Of a stretch of DNA of 64,000 nucleotides, positions 46,034 to 58,241 are shown piece by piece. Origin of the DNA: Actinernus sp. WN-2022. Taxonomy: Eukaryota; Cnidaria; Anthozoa; Actiniaria; Actinernidae. Under the pieces are notes generated by a model, which had not been told where the DNA came from, did not search any database, and was given only the letters and a program-made list of their open reading frames with translations. How positions within the stretch are numbered: position 1 is the stretch's first letter; each line of letters opens with the position of its first letter. The translations under genes and the position numbers were made by a program. The stretch covers positions 1 through 64,000 of the forward strand of contig JAOWCC010000787.1 of the NCBI GenBank assembly GCA_030867875.1, given 5' to 3'.

Positions 46034-49000
46034 ATGGATAGCAACTTCAGTGATGCGACATTCCGCACCAAAAAACAATTTAATAGTCCTGCAAATCGCT
46101 ACATATTTGGTTTTGGTCACAATGCATTCGGCCAGCTGGAATGCAGCAGTGATGGAGTGAATGGTTATACGAAAGAGTTGATTTCGAATGAAAGAGAGGT
46201 TATTGATTTACCTGTCGGTATTCAAATACACTCCGGTGAAGAAACTTCAAAAATTGAGGGATCTTGGACAAGCACTTTCTTTCTTCGAAGTAAGTTAAAT
46301 TGACAACAAGTTTGTTTGTCTACCTTGTGAAAGGGATTTCCCTGAGCAATGTCATTGTATGCAACCCTCTGAATTCCGAACTGTCTCACCTAGTTTCTGT
46401 TTTCTGTTTAATACTCGGTAAAGCTTGATCGAGGCTTATATAACCGAGGTTGGTACTTGAAAGGAGGGCAGGCTGTTGTAACGGGTAACAATCCCCTTCT
46501 CTTCACGAATAGCACAACACTCACTGGTTCTTTAACATCCCCCATTTATGAAGAGAAAGTATTGGGAGACAAGGCCAACAGCTTTTACGTCCCTGCCCAA
46601 GGATGCGGTCAGAGCCGGATTCGAACTCACAACCTCACGCATTCATGACCACATGAGCTGCTCTACCAACTGAGCTAGCCGGCCATGCGGTTATCTGCAA
46701 AGTGTGCTTTAATTTGTGCTGGTCAAATGCGTTTTCAAAATTTGTTGTTCAAATCACAAGCACTATAATATCTCCCGTATATACCAACCGAATTGAGTGT
46801 TTCTACGAAACATCAACATTGAAACAATACCCCAGGAATTTGACTCATTGCCAATGCCATTTGATGTTTCAATTTGATCAGTAAATTATGTGGCCATTTT
46901 GGAAACTCAAAAGCTGTCAAATTACAAATTTGTAAATATGTGACGCAAGGTGATGGATTGACTTGATATTGCCTTGCCCATCATTCTTTTGTCTTATCTA
47001 ATAATCAGAATTTTCCATTGCTGGTGCAATAAATTATTGGAATTCAACATATGCTTCCCAGTGGACAATGCAGTGTCACTGCAGTCCCTTTATTTTTGTT
47101 TTGCCCTCTCCACCACCCCCTTCATGTACATAAAGGAATGTTGGCTTGTGCTCAAATTTATCTTCACTCAGTGATAAAAACACATAGTGATGCAAACACA
47201 GATAGTGCATGACCAAGAAAATTAATGTAAAAATATAATATACAAGAAATGACTGTTATATACTCACTTAAATTACAAAATCTAAGCACAACAACATTCA
47301 TTTCAATGTGTTGAACATCTACATTAATTTTCATTATTATTGTTATATTCAATACCATCAGAGGGTGGTACCATTAGTGTTTTGGGCTGCATTCCTAATA
47401 CTGATGTTATGGGATACAAGGAAAACTTATTTCCTGATAAAGCATGCCTGGATGTGAGCTGTGGATGGGACAAAGCAGCCTTTATAACAGATGAAGGGGA
47501 TTGCTTAATATGGGAAGATTATGCAAGAAAGGACTCTAAACCAGCACTTGTTAATGCAAAACAAAAATTCTCCACTGTTACAACTGGGGACTTACAAACA
47601 ATAGCAAATACAGGTAAGTTTAGTTTCAAGTAATTATTGTCTTTTTAGTTATGTTTAAACATTAATTATAAATATATTTCTACCTGTATTTCTATTTGAT
47701 ACTTGGTAATTATAAAGCTTGAGGCATCAGACTGAAACAAGGCTGGTACTTGAAAGGATGGCAGGCTGTAACATACCAGGGAACAATTCTCTTTACGAAT
47801 AGCACAGATCAAATCAACAGGTATAAAGTAGTAATTATATAAACTTTGTTATTTAGGAGATGGACAAGTTGGTACTGTGGTTTCTAGCTCATGTAAGAAT
47901 GAAGAGCAAGCAGACCTACTTTTTCAGCCAGTGTTGATCTTGGTCTCAGTGCAGTCTGTGAGTTGTGGTAAGGAACACATCCTTCTACAAACAAGCAATG
48001 GTCAAGTGTTCAGCTATGGTGGAGGCAGGTTTGTTTGCATCCTTATTATAATAATCATGCAAATTATAAATCTTTTTTTTTATTATACTGGAAATTTTTA
48101 TTTTTTACAGCCTTGTACATGTGTATAAGTTTAATACTGAATTGTCTTCAGCAACACCCATGGATTTACAAATCACTACATATAAACTTACTTAAAAGGG
48201 GCACTGTCGATATGATTGTCATTCATGACCTAAGACAAATATAACCACTCAAATTATATTGAGCAGAGTAAATATGCTTTCCAGGTATGCATAACAATAC
48301 TCTTGAGAGGATGGCATGGCCAGGCCTCCTGGTTAGCTCACTAACAGTGGTAAAGTGCCAGTCTGATAATGTGGGATATGTCACGGGTTTGAAACCCTAG
48401 CCAGATCAACAATTATTGCTGCCTTTACAAAATCCAACAGTACAGTATATGGTGAGATGTTAATTCACATCTTCTCAGATAAGGACATATATATACATTT
48501 GTAAAACCATATATAGGACTACATCATTAGAGTAAATGCATATGGGAGAGTACTGAGTTTAATTGAAATGTGAATAAATAAAGTGACTACTTTTAGTTAA
48601 GTAAGAAGTTATTCATGATGAGGGCCATTATGTAAACTACCGGGAAACCGGTAATAATGTTTGTCACCCTCCATAAAAAGAGATTCTACTACTACTACTA
48701 CTACTAAGTTATACTTTCCATTGCATGCCTGCCTGATTGTATTGGTTGGTTAAGAGCATTTGTATTTCCTGTCACATTCTACAGTCGTGGTCAACTTGGC
48801 CATGGCACACCTGATGGACTACATGTACCAAGAGCATTGGAGGCTTTGGCAGGCATTAGTATTATCCAGATATCCACAGGGGGCTGGCACTCAGCAGTGG
48901 TTAGTGGTAAGTAATTGTTCAGCATCATGGTAGGTTAAGGTCACTGTTGTCATAGATTACAGATAGGGAGTTGAGATATCCTTTGTTAGTAAAGCCCTAG

Positions 49001-49353
49001 AACATCATGCCAAGTCATCAGTGATCAACCTCATTTGCTGACACAGACGATGGTCACTGCCAGATGTTTGTTATGTCCTGAGTGGTTCTTTTCAGTGCAT
49101 GCATCCCCGTTTTTTTAGACAGACGGCTATTTTATGTTGCCACTTGTCATTTGAGCCAAGTTTTACACCTTAGAAGAAACACTGCCTTGCTTGGGGTGTG
49201 ATGATGTTAAGTAAGTAAGTAAGTAACTTTATTTAAGTGTCAAATGTATTTAGCTTTGCAACTAATTGGGGACACTAGTCCTACGATTTTACGTCCTTAT
49301 CCGAGAAGACGTGAAGGTCTAACCATTTGCAGTTGTTTCACAAAGGCAGCACC

Positions 49354-49394
<41 letters not shown>

Positions 49395-52331
49395 GGGGTT
49401 TGAACCCGCGACCTCCCGCTCAACAGACCGGAGCTTAACCACTGAGCTAACCGGGAGGCGGTAGTTAGTCTTCAGCATGCATGAATTAGGTGGATGCATG
49501 TGCTAACTACTACACCACTGGCTCTCAATGATATACTTATATAAGAAATATACTACATGTATATATCAGACAATTTTGCTATTCTTGGGAACTGACGTAG
49601 ACCTTTTATTAGTACATGATGGCTAATGTGCTCACTGCTAAACTAAGAGCCCAAAGGATATATTACAACAGGAGTTAACTTACAGGCTGGGGCAAGGGGA
49701 AGTCGGGAATAAGTAGAAATATTAAATTACCAGCATAAATCTCTTGGCAACCTCTTGGTCTTAATTACAGTGTGCATTTTGTCAACAGATTCTGGTGATC
49801 TGTATATTTGGGGATGGAATGAGAGTGGTCAGGTGGGTGTCTCAGACACAATAGACAGTGATGGTAACAGCTCAGATGGTTCACAAGTGACTATCCAGTG
49901 TCAGATGGTGCCTGTTCCTCTGTTATTTGATGTGACAGATGAAGACAGGATTGTGTCTGTTGGCTGTGGAGCGCGGCACACTGCTGCAGTCTCATGTGAG
50001 TTGTGTGGGTTCAAATGTTTTTATATTAGTTTGAGCTGAAACATGAACTAAAAGCTGTTGCCAATTTGTTATTGTTATGACTAGTTGCCATTTCTGTAAA
50101 TTTCTTAAAACTTTTGAAAGCTGGTAAAGAAAATAGGTGGGTTCATATTATATCAGTGGTGGATCCAGACTTTCAGGAAAGAGGGAGCTGGCCCTGCATG
50201 TGGGCCTCGCCCAGGCGAAAAGATTCAAAGAATCCTTGGGAATTCTGAAGAATTTCCGAAAATTCCCTAGTTAAGATTTAAAGGAATTCCCCAGAATTCC
50301 CGAGAAAATGCCTAACATTTTTCAATGTTAATTGGGACAATAGATGTCCCAGGAATTTCCGAGAATTCTCGAGAAAACGTATTTTTGAGAAACTAATAAA
50401 ACAAAATGAAAACGGTTTCAAAATCCCGAGAATTCTCGATATTTCCGAAAATTCCCGAAAAACATCTTGCAGTAGGTACCAGAAATAATTGAGTTATCTT
50501 TGATGGCAAAGGCGGAGGTCCCCGCATCTGGGCCCTAGATCCACCACTGCATGTATATAAAAGCCATCAAATATTTTCTCTCGCGCGTGATTGGTTGAAT
50601 GCATCACGTGACCCGATATTTTCTCTCCGCGAGCGGGAAATATCAGCGAATACACCCCCTGTGAGCGAATAAGCGCGCGTCAAAGAAAATATTTGAAGGA
50701 TGATAACGACAATAACCTACATTGTGGCGTCGAAATATGCCCTGATATTTGTCCTTGGGCATTATCTCACAGTTTCCCTCGAGCTTCGCTCTCGGGAACT
50801 GTACTCTTCTCGGATCAGATAATGTCCGCGGACGAAATTCAGGGCATATTTCGACGCCACAAATAGGTTATTGTATTTTTAGCATGATATTAATTAATGA
50901 GAAAAGTGTTGCATAAATTTCTCATCAAATATACTCTGCAAGTTTATAAACCCAAAAATCTGTCACGTGATGACACATCTAAGTTAATTCTTTTTGAACG
51001 CAGTTGTTTAGAATAATTACTCGGACATATGCGTACTGTTGATTAATAGTAAAAAGATGTTCGGTGAAGATAAACATCTTCTGAACACACTATAGTGTAA
51101 TCAACTAAACGTTACCACCACAGAAAGCGAGTAGCCTGACGTTTACAGCACTATATCTCTTCATCAGAGCAAAATAGATGAAGGTCTAGTACTGTACTCC
51201 TGTCTGTAACTTAACCTGCAGTAGAGTCACTCCACCTACATTTGTTGTAACTCCCGGTACTCCTGCAGATCAACTAATCCGTCTTATCTAAAGGGTCATT
51301 CGACCTATTCAACTCTATTACATGCAAATGTACCAACATGTTTTTTCTCTATCAACAGCTGATGGTCAGGTCTGGACATGGGGATGGGGTATGTTATGGG
51401 GATGGGGTATGTTATGATGATTTTGTTCATTTAAAGTGCAACTAACCCCTTTTGCAATTTTTATACATATGAATCTTTGAAAGGTTTTGAGTACTTCTGC
51501 GAAGAAATTTTTGGCTTACAGAGAATACTCTATGTTCTAGGCTTGTTTGAAATGGTGAAAATTTGACCTTTCCTGACCCATGACCGCGCAAGAAAAAGCC
51601 TGGGTCGATTCTTGATCTTACGTCACCTCATTAATGCATTATTCTCCATGGCGCCTTTCCATCACAACAACATCGATATATAGAGAATATACACAGTCTG
51701 TGAGTTGTTAGTAAAGAAAACAGTTATTTAAGACAAATGCTAAATATTTTTTCAAATTATTGCAAAGTCGAATGAGTTGGATGACGTAAGATCAAGAATC
51801 GACCCAGGCTTTTTCTTACGCGGTCATGGGTCAGGAAAGGTCAAATTTTCACCATTTCAAACAAGCCTAGAACATAGAGTATTCTCTGTAAGCCAAAAAT
51901 GTCTTCGCAGAAGTACTCAAAACCTTTCAAAGATTCATATATATAAAAATTGCAAAAGGGGTTAGTTGCACTTTAAGTAGCCTTTTACGCGGCAGTACTG
52001 GTTTCCTGCATGGATTCAAAACATTATTGGTAGTCCCAAACAGAGTTTCCAAACTCCCCTAATCCAAAATTGAAGTCACATTTGCTTATTGAGGATAGAG
52101 ATCTTTGCACTTTAAGTTTTTGTGGCGGTCGTGAAACCAGCTGCCCAGATTAATAATATATTCATTCCTTTATTAATTATAGGACGTTGTGGTCAATTAG
52201 GCCATGGAAATAGAGAAAACAGAGTGAAGCCAACACAAGTCAAGTTTTTTCCTACGTTGAATTCTTCAAAAGTGGCGGCATCTGTACATTGTGGACATTG
52301 GACTACATTTGTTATCATGAAAAATAGGTAG
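46034..52331 (+). CDS. RCCD1: RCC1 domain-containing protein 1 (RCCD1) ortholog, seven exons, 395 aa
   Basis: Exons: 46034-46289, 47362-47613, 47857-48028, 48785-48906, 49789-49995, 51359-51388, 52183-52331. The total is 1188 nt with phase kept at all six junctions and a TAG stop. The protein starts with a propeller blade FGFGHNAFGQ and later shows RCC1-repeat signatures: VFSYGGG-SRGQLGHGTPDG, GGWHSAVVS, DLYIWGWNESGQVG, CGARHTAAVS, VWTWGWG-RCGQLGHGN and a terminal HCGHWTTFVI. The GWNESGQ blade and ~395 aa length match vertebrate RCCD1 (about 376 aa) rather than RCC1 itself. In mammals RCCD1 partners the JmjC protein KDM8 and is linked to H3K36 methylation and mitotic fidelity (family knowledge). 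Exon 6 is only 30 nt. The intron after it holds a TTAA-flanked MITE, and other introns hold SINEs. The start is the first ATG in the open frame. Its 5' end faces the MAP9 gene. Confidence 0.92.
46350..46684 (-). mobile_element. tRNA-derived SINE in RCCD1 intron 1
   Basis: On the minus strand CCGGCTAGCTCAGTTGGTAG (A box) and GAGTTCGAATCCGGCTC (B box) form a tRNA-like head at 46684-46605. It is followed by an unrelated body (TTGGGCAGGGACGTAAAAGC, CACGAATAGCACA in plus sense). The acceptor stem does not close, so this is a SINE and not a tRNA gene. Confidence 0.8.
47710..47835 (-). mobile_element. Headless fragment of the same SINE in RCCD1 intron 2
   Basis: GGTACTTGAAAGGATGGCAGG, GGGAACAATTCTCTT and TACGAATAGCACA match the body of the SINE at 46350-46684. 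The tRNA part is absent. Confidence 0.65.
48318..48612 (+). mobile_element. tRNA-derived SINE (second family) in RCCD1 intron 3
   Basis: CCTGGTTAGCTCACTAACAG (A box region) and CACGGGTTTGAAACCC (B box) are followed by CATCTTCTCAGATAAGGACAT and a tail AATAAAGTGACTAC...TTAAGTAAG. The body and tail match the copy at 49205-49463. Confidence 0.75.
49205..49463 (-). mobile_element. tRNA-derived SINE (second family) in RCCD1 intron 4, with TTAC tail
   Basis: Minus strand: CCTCCCGGTTAGCTCAGTGG (A box), CGCGGGTTCAAACCCCGG (B box), body GGTTAGACCTTCACGTCTTC and TCGGATAAGGACGT, tail AATAAAGTTACTTACTTAC. It is the best-preserved copy of the family seen at 23320-23640 and 48318-48612. Confidence 0.85.
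50153..50551. mobile_element. hAT-like MITE, ends CAGTGGTGGATC (RCCD1 intron 5)
   Basis: CAGTGGTGGATCCAGACTTT at the left and CAGTGGTGGATCTAGGGCCC (reverse strand) at the right. CAGxGGTGG ends are typical of hAT elements. The expected 8-bp TSD is not recognisable. The inside is rich in GAATTCCCGAGAAT-like repeats. Confidence 0.65.
50712..50884. mobile_element. Foldback MITE around GTGGCGTCGAAATATGCCCT (RCCD1 intron 5)
   Basis: CAATAACCTA-ATTGTGGCGTC-GAAATATGCCCTGA mirrors TCAGGGCATATTTCGACGCCACAAATAGGTTATTG. The inner stem is CCCTCGAG-CTTCG-CTCGGG. Confidence 0.85.
51435..51972. mobile_element. TTAA-flanked MITE (538 bp) with ~190-bp inverted arms (RCCD1 intron 6)
   Basis: The arms start AGTGCAACTAACCCCTTTTG and run inward through ACTTCTGCGAAGA, GGCTTACAGAGAATACTC and CCTGACCCATGACCGCG to GATCTTACGTCA. 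The right arm is the reverse complement with few differences. TTAA flanks both ends (51431-51434, 51973-51976), the piggyBac-type TSD. Confidence 0.9.
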
Positions 52332-52439
52332 AAATGAATTTCTCTCAGTCTTCTTTGGATCTATTTGCGCTACAATAAGAATAACTCATCCTGACTTTCT
52401 TCCTGCTTTCTTTTTCTTTATAAAAAAAATCAAGTAGAC

Positions 52440-52655
52440 GCCAACGGTTCGCCCAAGATTCTGGGCGAGTCAAGCCTGTTAAACCGGTTTATCAGCGCGT
52501 GGCTAATTTTTTGTTTTACGCTGATGACCAAACCTAAGCCCACTGCAACAATGGCGGCCAAGTGGGCATCAGCATAAAACAAAAAAATTAGCCGCGCGCT
52601 GATAAACCGGTTTAACAGGCTTGACTCGCCCATAACCTTGTGCGAACCGGCGTTG
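52440..52655. mobile_element. Palindromic MITE with GACGCCAACGGTTCGC termini, 3' of RCCD1
   Basis: CTGGGCGAGTCAAGCCTGTT-AAACCGGTTTATCAGCGCG is mirrored on the right. The outer ends are GCCAACGGTTCGC and GCGAACCGGCGTTGGC. The spacer holds CAATGGCGGCCAAG. It begins ~105 bp after the RCCD1 stop and may form part of its 3' UTR. Confidence 0.85.
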
Positions 52656-54742
52656 GCGCATGCTCAAAACGAAAACAACACGAATACTTTCTTCTCGTTT
52701 CGTAGAGTTGAAGAAGGCTCTGCTATGCACAGGCTGGGTATTTATGTACTATCGGCTATTCGGTCAATCGAACGCACCCTGAACATGTAAGCAAGTTTCC
52801 CTCACTTTTTAAATACCTTTCTAATGGTATTAGATGTTAATGGCTGTTTTAGATGACCTCAAGAGAGTTCTTTCCTAGAAATGACGACAACGAGTATGCA
52901 CACGCCCGGAGAAAACAGGACTGAGGGGGGAGGTGAGGGTTGGGAGAGACGCGAACTCTTTACTTGCCGAGGACAGAACAGTGTCTGTACTTCCAAAGCG
53001 GACTTTTTCTTACCTAGTACCAAACATAAAAACGCACTGATATAGACTTTGTATAAAGTAATTGTTTGATGACCTTGAAGAGAAAATAGACTATAAAAAT
53101 GGAAACATGTTCACGTGTTTAATTTAGTGTAATGTTCCCGAAAATCAGAAATGTAAGGTAAGTGATCCTTGTTATCGGACAAAACCTATTCTCGGGCACT
53201 TGAAAATTACTATTTTTCCTCCTTAGCGAAATCAAACAAACGACGTTATTAACCCGTAGGAGACTGAATGTTTCGTATCGATTCTAACGTTATCGTATAC
53301 TTCTTTCCTTTCAGTATTATACGAAAAACAAAAGATTTTCCGAGCCCATATGAGGTTTTCCTTACAACGAAGACGAGAGTCCTGAAAAGTTTGGTTTAAC
53401 TCAGAATGAAAACCTTCGCACTTCGTCCCAAAACAACATCTTGTAAGCTTGTTCAGTCCCGAATTTGTTGTGGTTTCTGCTGCTCAGATATCAAGTTTCG
53501 AGAAGGTTCCGCGTAACGTACGTATTATCGGCGCCACAAAACCGAAATGCATAGTACGCGAAGTAGGCGCGAAACGATGAGACGCTGTTTGGAATGGTAC
53601 AGTTGCTGTTAAACGGTAGAGCCAGGATTTATTGACTAACAAATGGCCCTTAACATCGTATCCGGGCCAAAAGAAGCTATAGTTACATAAATCAGTTATG
53701 GGTGTTATCAGCTAAATAGGTTTTTCCGCCCGATAATAGGTTTGAAAACCGTAACCTTTTCAGTCCATTTTATCATCGGGGTAAAATCGCTTTCTGAACT
53801 CATCTCTCTGAACTTGTATTACGGTACACAAATTTTGTCAGAAGAACTAAAGTTTATAAAGGAAGAAATGCTTGTCGACAGTCTACTTCGTTTTGCAGCC
53901 ACGAACGTGTATAAGATAAACTGTCCGATAATAGGATCACGTACCTAATATATAGAGTCCGTTTCTAATGATCTTAACGATTTCTGTCTTTTTTTTTTTT
54001 ACTTCAGAACACGAAGGCTATTACTGTTGTTCTGGTGTGTTCTACGTTTGCAGGCCGTTGAAATTTGTACATAAAATTAATCTATTTTTAGCTTTACTTT
54101 TTGACACGAGTTTCCTGTAGATTTATGCTTTTAATGATTGGGGTTATCACAAGATTTCAGAGAATAACTACGTTCCAACACCAGGAAACTCGACGCATTA
54201 TAATGCAAGACATTATATATCCCTTGCGTTAATACAGACTGAGTCCATGAAAAAATGCTTCAGCTGTAATGGAGCAAACTATGGATTAAGCTTCCAATAA
54301 ACGTAGTCTCTTGTTCAAGTTTTAGGAAACAAATCGAGGTAATCACTCTCCTTAATGATCCATAGTTGTACTCAATATTGTAGGTTATGCCTTTATTTGT
54401 AATTAAATTATTGTAATATATTTTAGATAGGTAGATATCTTAATGTTTTGAAATACTTAACAGCACTTTATCATTTCTAGTTATGATATTGTAAATCTTA
54501 ATGCTAACACGGCTGCGATGAAAATCAGTGTTATGCTGTTAGAATTCTGTGTATCAACAATAAAGTTAAGTTGATTTGAGTGAACGTATCACGTTGAGTG
54601 CCAGTATTAAAAGGCAATTTTCATTCAACTTCGACATTTGAAATAATTAATTGCTCGCCACGGACAAATATTTGTTTTTCTCGGACTGAATCAGTTATGT
54701 TGATCAATTGTTGTACAGCTGATAAAATTTGATTTCCGTATG
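52656..54742. other. No gene recognised
   Basis: A frame at 53742-53948 (68 codons) has no recognised domain. The rest is AT-rich with a poly-T run near 53990. Confidence 0.35.
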
Positions 54743-54947
54743 TAATAGACCATTTCAGCTTGCCTGTTTGTTGCCCCATTTCAGACCACGTGTCAGTTCT
54801 CCAGACGATTCAGTGCTTTGTTTTCCAATTATAGAAACTGGTACATTTCCTCTTGGGATACAGAAAAACAAAAAAGCATTACGCAAGGGAAACGTTACGT
54901 GGTCTGAAATGGGGCAACAGACAGGAAAGCTGAAAGGGTCTATTTTA
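54743..54947. mobile_element. MITE with ATAGACC-TTTCAGCTT termini (~205 bp)
   Basis: ATAGACCATTTCAGCTTGCC and TGTTGCCCCATTTCAGACC on the left pair with the right arm GGTCTGAAATGGGGCAACAG and GCTGAAAGGGTCTAT. Arms are ~47 bp. Confidence 0.85.
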
Positions 54948-54993
54948 TTATATCTGTACTTAAAGAACTTTTCAGGTGCTAGAGAATCGTTAA

Positions 54994-55473
54994 AGGGGAA
55001 CTCAACCCTAAAATCAACCCAATGTCTATACAAACATGTATTCGAAATAAATAGGTTCTGCTATTTTATTTTTCTGTGTTGCGCGTCTAGCAAGAGAAAA
55101 TCCGAAAACCTTCCTCTCACAACATCCGCTATGTACTGACGGCTCAAGTCTTGTAATTTGTGACGTCAGATACGGGGAATAAATTAGTCCCCGACATTGA
55201 ATAGCGGGACTAACGGCTTCTAATTGCGGACCATTGTGTTTTCTTTGTGCTAGAGGTGTGATCGTTTTTCCTTGGTATGTGTGACGTACGTTATGGGGAA
55301 ATTTGCACTGAATTGAGCCGCCACACAATATAGATTTTTCAGCGGAAAATCGAACTTGGAGACTAATGTTCTCCTCATAGACCGCAACACAGAAAAATAA
55401 AATAGCAGAATTTATTTATTTCGAATACATTTTTTTTATAGACGTTGGGTTGATTTTAGGGTTGAGTTCCCCT
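54994..55473. mobile_element. TTAA-flanked MITE (480 bp), TIR AGGGGAACTCAACCCTAAAA
   Basis: Arms of ~95 bp run AGGGGAACTCAACCCTAAAA, TCGAAATAAATA and GCTATTTTATTTTTCTGTGT on the left, mirrored on the right. TTAA lies on both sides (54990-54993, 55474-55477). The end sequence resembles that of 51435-51972 (AGTGCAACTAACCCCT). Confidence 0.9.
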
Positions 55474-55477
55474 TTAA

Positions 55478-57485
55478 GCGTTTTAAACAACTTCGTTACG
55501 GCTCAAAACGACATAAAATTTATTGTGACACGAGTTTGATACCTGTTGTATTACAGTACGAATACTGAAACCGACAAGAACTAAACACATGATTAATGTC
55601 CATTGTAAGACGAAAAGAAAGCATTCCTAAGTATAAATCCTAGCATATCCAAGCGATTTTCTTCATTCGAAAGACACTTCACAACTAGTCCTGACCAAAT
55701 TAAATTCGCCTTTTACTGGATGGAAGCTCGAGCAAGTCGAAATGCTGTTGTCTTGTACTCGACACTGATTGGCTCAAGTAACCATACGTTGGAATGCTTT
55801 GTTTTCGTTCTGCAATGTGATTGGTTCTCTAAGTAGCCCCGGTTTATCGATGTCCGCATTTTCCCACTCCGGCTATCAACTAATAATTCCTCAACTGGTT
55901 GCTCTATAAACTAATATAGCTGAAATATTGCCTTTTCTAACGCAGTAAGTACTTCAATAGACTTAAGATAATAAATTTTGACAACTTTTTCATTAAAACT
56001 TAACATGTCAGTACAGTTATTTGCTAATCTTGTCATTCGTGGCAAGCAACTTAGATATTGGAAGTCTAAAGGCTGCACTAATATTTATGTTTTTTTTATT
56101 GCCAATATTTGTCCACCTGGTTCAACTCTTGGGAAAATGTGGGTCAATGTTGTCAGAGGAAAAAACATTTTCATTTTGTGCCTATTTATTGTACCGATTA
56201 CAGTTATTGCCATTGAACTTTGTTAATTAAAAGTTGACAGTCAAAGCAATGGATTGTTTCGGAAGAAATGATTTACTCGAGGGGACAAGTTGTAGATTTT
56301 GGAAAAGGGAGGTTGGGTAAACACGAAACCTAATTACGGGGCAAATTTTAGGAACAACTCGACGGTGGCCCAACTGTACAAACAAACTTGTCACCCTTTG
56401 CTCTCTTAAAAAAAACAGATTTCAACGTGGACTAAAAACACGAGCAAAAAGGATTATGGAAAGTGAAACAGATTGTGTTCTCAGTGAGCTAGGTGCCCTG
56501 AACATCATTCAGTCGTTTGCATCTTTAAATCTCTGTTACCGATGTATTATTTCTCACCTTTCTCACTAGAAAAAGCAATACTTAAATCTCCCACATTACA
56601 TGGGTCTCAAGATGATGTTGAGACTTATTGTGTTATAAGCGAACATTAAAACATTACTGAATCTTTCTTTTGACGACGGAGTTCCAGTTTCCCTATTCTT
56701 GTGGTTTTCTCCAGTACTTTTCAAAGATAATTAACCTCGAATTGATTCAAGTGACGGAAACCAACCTTGGAAAGAGATAAAGGAATTTCATACAAAATTA
56801 TCGAGGATAAAAGAAGGTACTGAGTGATGCACCAAACCTTATTTTTTGTTTCGGTTTCGAATTTGTACAGAATTATATTGAATTCTGGAATTGAATTGTC
56901 TAAAACATGTTCTACAGCAGTAACGACTAACAGAAATGATCAAATTTTACAGGTAAAGAAAATAACTACAGTAATGTTTTTAAGATGTTTAGTTTGTTCC
57001 TTGGTAAAATCCGACTACATTTGAAACATCTCGTTAGTGACCACCTTAGTTTGCAAAACGAGCATTTATTTTTCAAATCAACATTATCGGCATTTTTTTA
57101 GGAGCATACAACTGACCAAACGATTTTATTGTTAATTCACTTTCCTTTATTATATTTTTTCACCAAAAATATAGGAAATTTGAGGAAACTGTTGGGATCG
57201 AAATACCTTGTACCCAGGCCCCGCGCCCGCGGCTTATCAAAATGGCGTCCTCTAGCAGAGACGGAGAAGTCAGCGCTTCGAGGGTGCAGTCAACAGACGA
57301 GAGAACCTATAGGTCAAATAGACCAACAGGCGCATGTTGTATCACGGAAACAATCGGGCTTTTATTAGTACGTTTTTTTAATATTCTGGCATAATTTCCG
57401 GGGGCATAATTTCGCAAAATTATAAGTAGCACAAAATGTCAGTTTTATTACAGGTACCCCAATATAAAAATGGACTTCTGATATA
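55478..57485. other. No gene recognised; one weak start-like ATG at ~57242
   Basis: Frames at 55978-56230 and 56824-57024 show no family features. AAAATGGCGTCCTCTAGC near 57240 opens a ~54-codon frame (MASSSRDGEVSASRVQSTDE) in a start-like context but without supporting exons. Confidence 0.35.
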
Positions 57486-57487
57486 AA

Positions 57488-57668
57488 TTAGACTTAATTT
57501 GTTCGTAAATTTTAAAATCGATAAATATGAAATATGGACTCGCCTTTTTGTCCAAATGTGTATTCCTTTTTGCTTCTCTCGTTTTTGTGGGTCTAGAGGC
57601 CATCTGAAGGTTTTTTGTTTTCAGTTTTCATATTTATCGATTTTAAAATTTACGAACAAGTAGTCTAG
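57488..57668. repeat. Inverted repeat element, arms ~42 bp
   Basis: TTGTTCGTAAATTTTAAAAT-CGATAAATATGAAA is mirrored by TTTCATATTTATCGATTTTAAAATTTACGAACAA, ~95 bp apart. Confidence 0.8.
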
Positions 57669-58241
57669 TTCGGTACATATAGGGAGCTTGGGGTACCTGT
57701 GCTTTTACGAGCACAATCGACAACTGCTCGGGCTCGTACGAGAGGTTCAAATGTATTTCGAATTTGCCTCGTGCATTTGTCATTAAAGGTAAAATAAAAA
57801 TTGTATTTTTTTACATTTGTCGGTGTAAGATTCAGTTCTCATAATGCGCCTAATTTCTGCAATCGAGCCATCGCGCCACATTTCTGCTACTTTCTGCTCT
57901 TTATGCATTTTTTTACTGCATTTTGACCCCCGACCCACTTACTGAAATGTGCTATTCAAAATTCACATGAAAAGCGTTCAAACACTGAAGTGTCTAATTA
58001 AGTAACTCACTTTTTCAATTAAATCAAAATGTCTTTCTGTTGATTATTTTCTAACTTTAATTACAATTCCCCAATTGACCAATATTTATTCGTTTCAAAT
58101 TGAGGAGTTAATTTCTCTGAACATCTACTGCTTCGGGTTTAAACTTTTCATCAGCTGTTTCTGATAAATAAGGCTCTCGAGTAAGTTCTCGATTCATTCC
58201 TTTCCTTCTCTGTTGGAGAGCGTATCTCGGCCGGTGACAAT

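Noticed and set aside
46604..46684. Functional tRNA gene on the minus strand
   Set aside because: A and B boxes are present, but the acceptor stem does not pair and an unrelated SINE body follows.
49380..49463. Functional tRNA gene on the minus strand
   Set aside because: It is the head of a SINE with a body and a TTAC tail. Stems are imperfect.
51777..51965. 62-codon plus-strand frame in RCCD1 intron 6
   Set aside because: It is the right arm of the TTAA-flanked MITE.
54729..55328. Open frames of 92-136 codons as genes
   Set aside because: They lie across two MITEs with clear inverted arms, so frames on both strands mirror each other.
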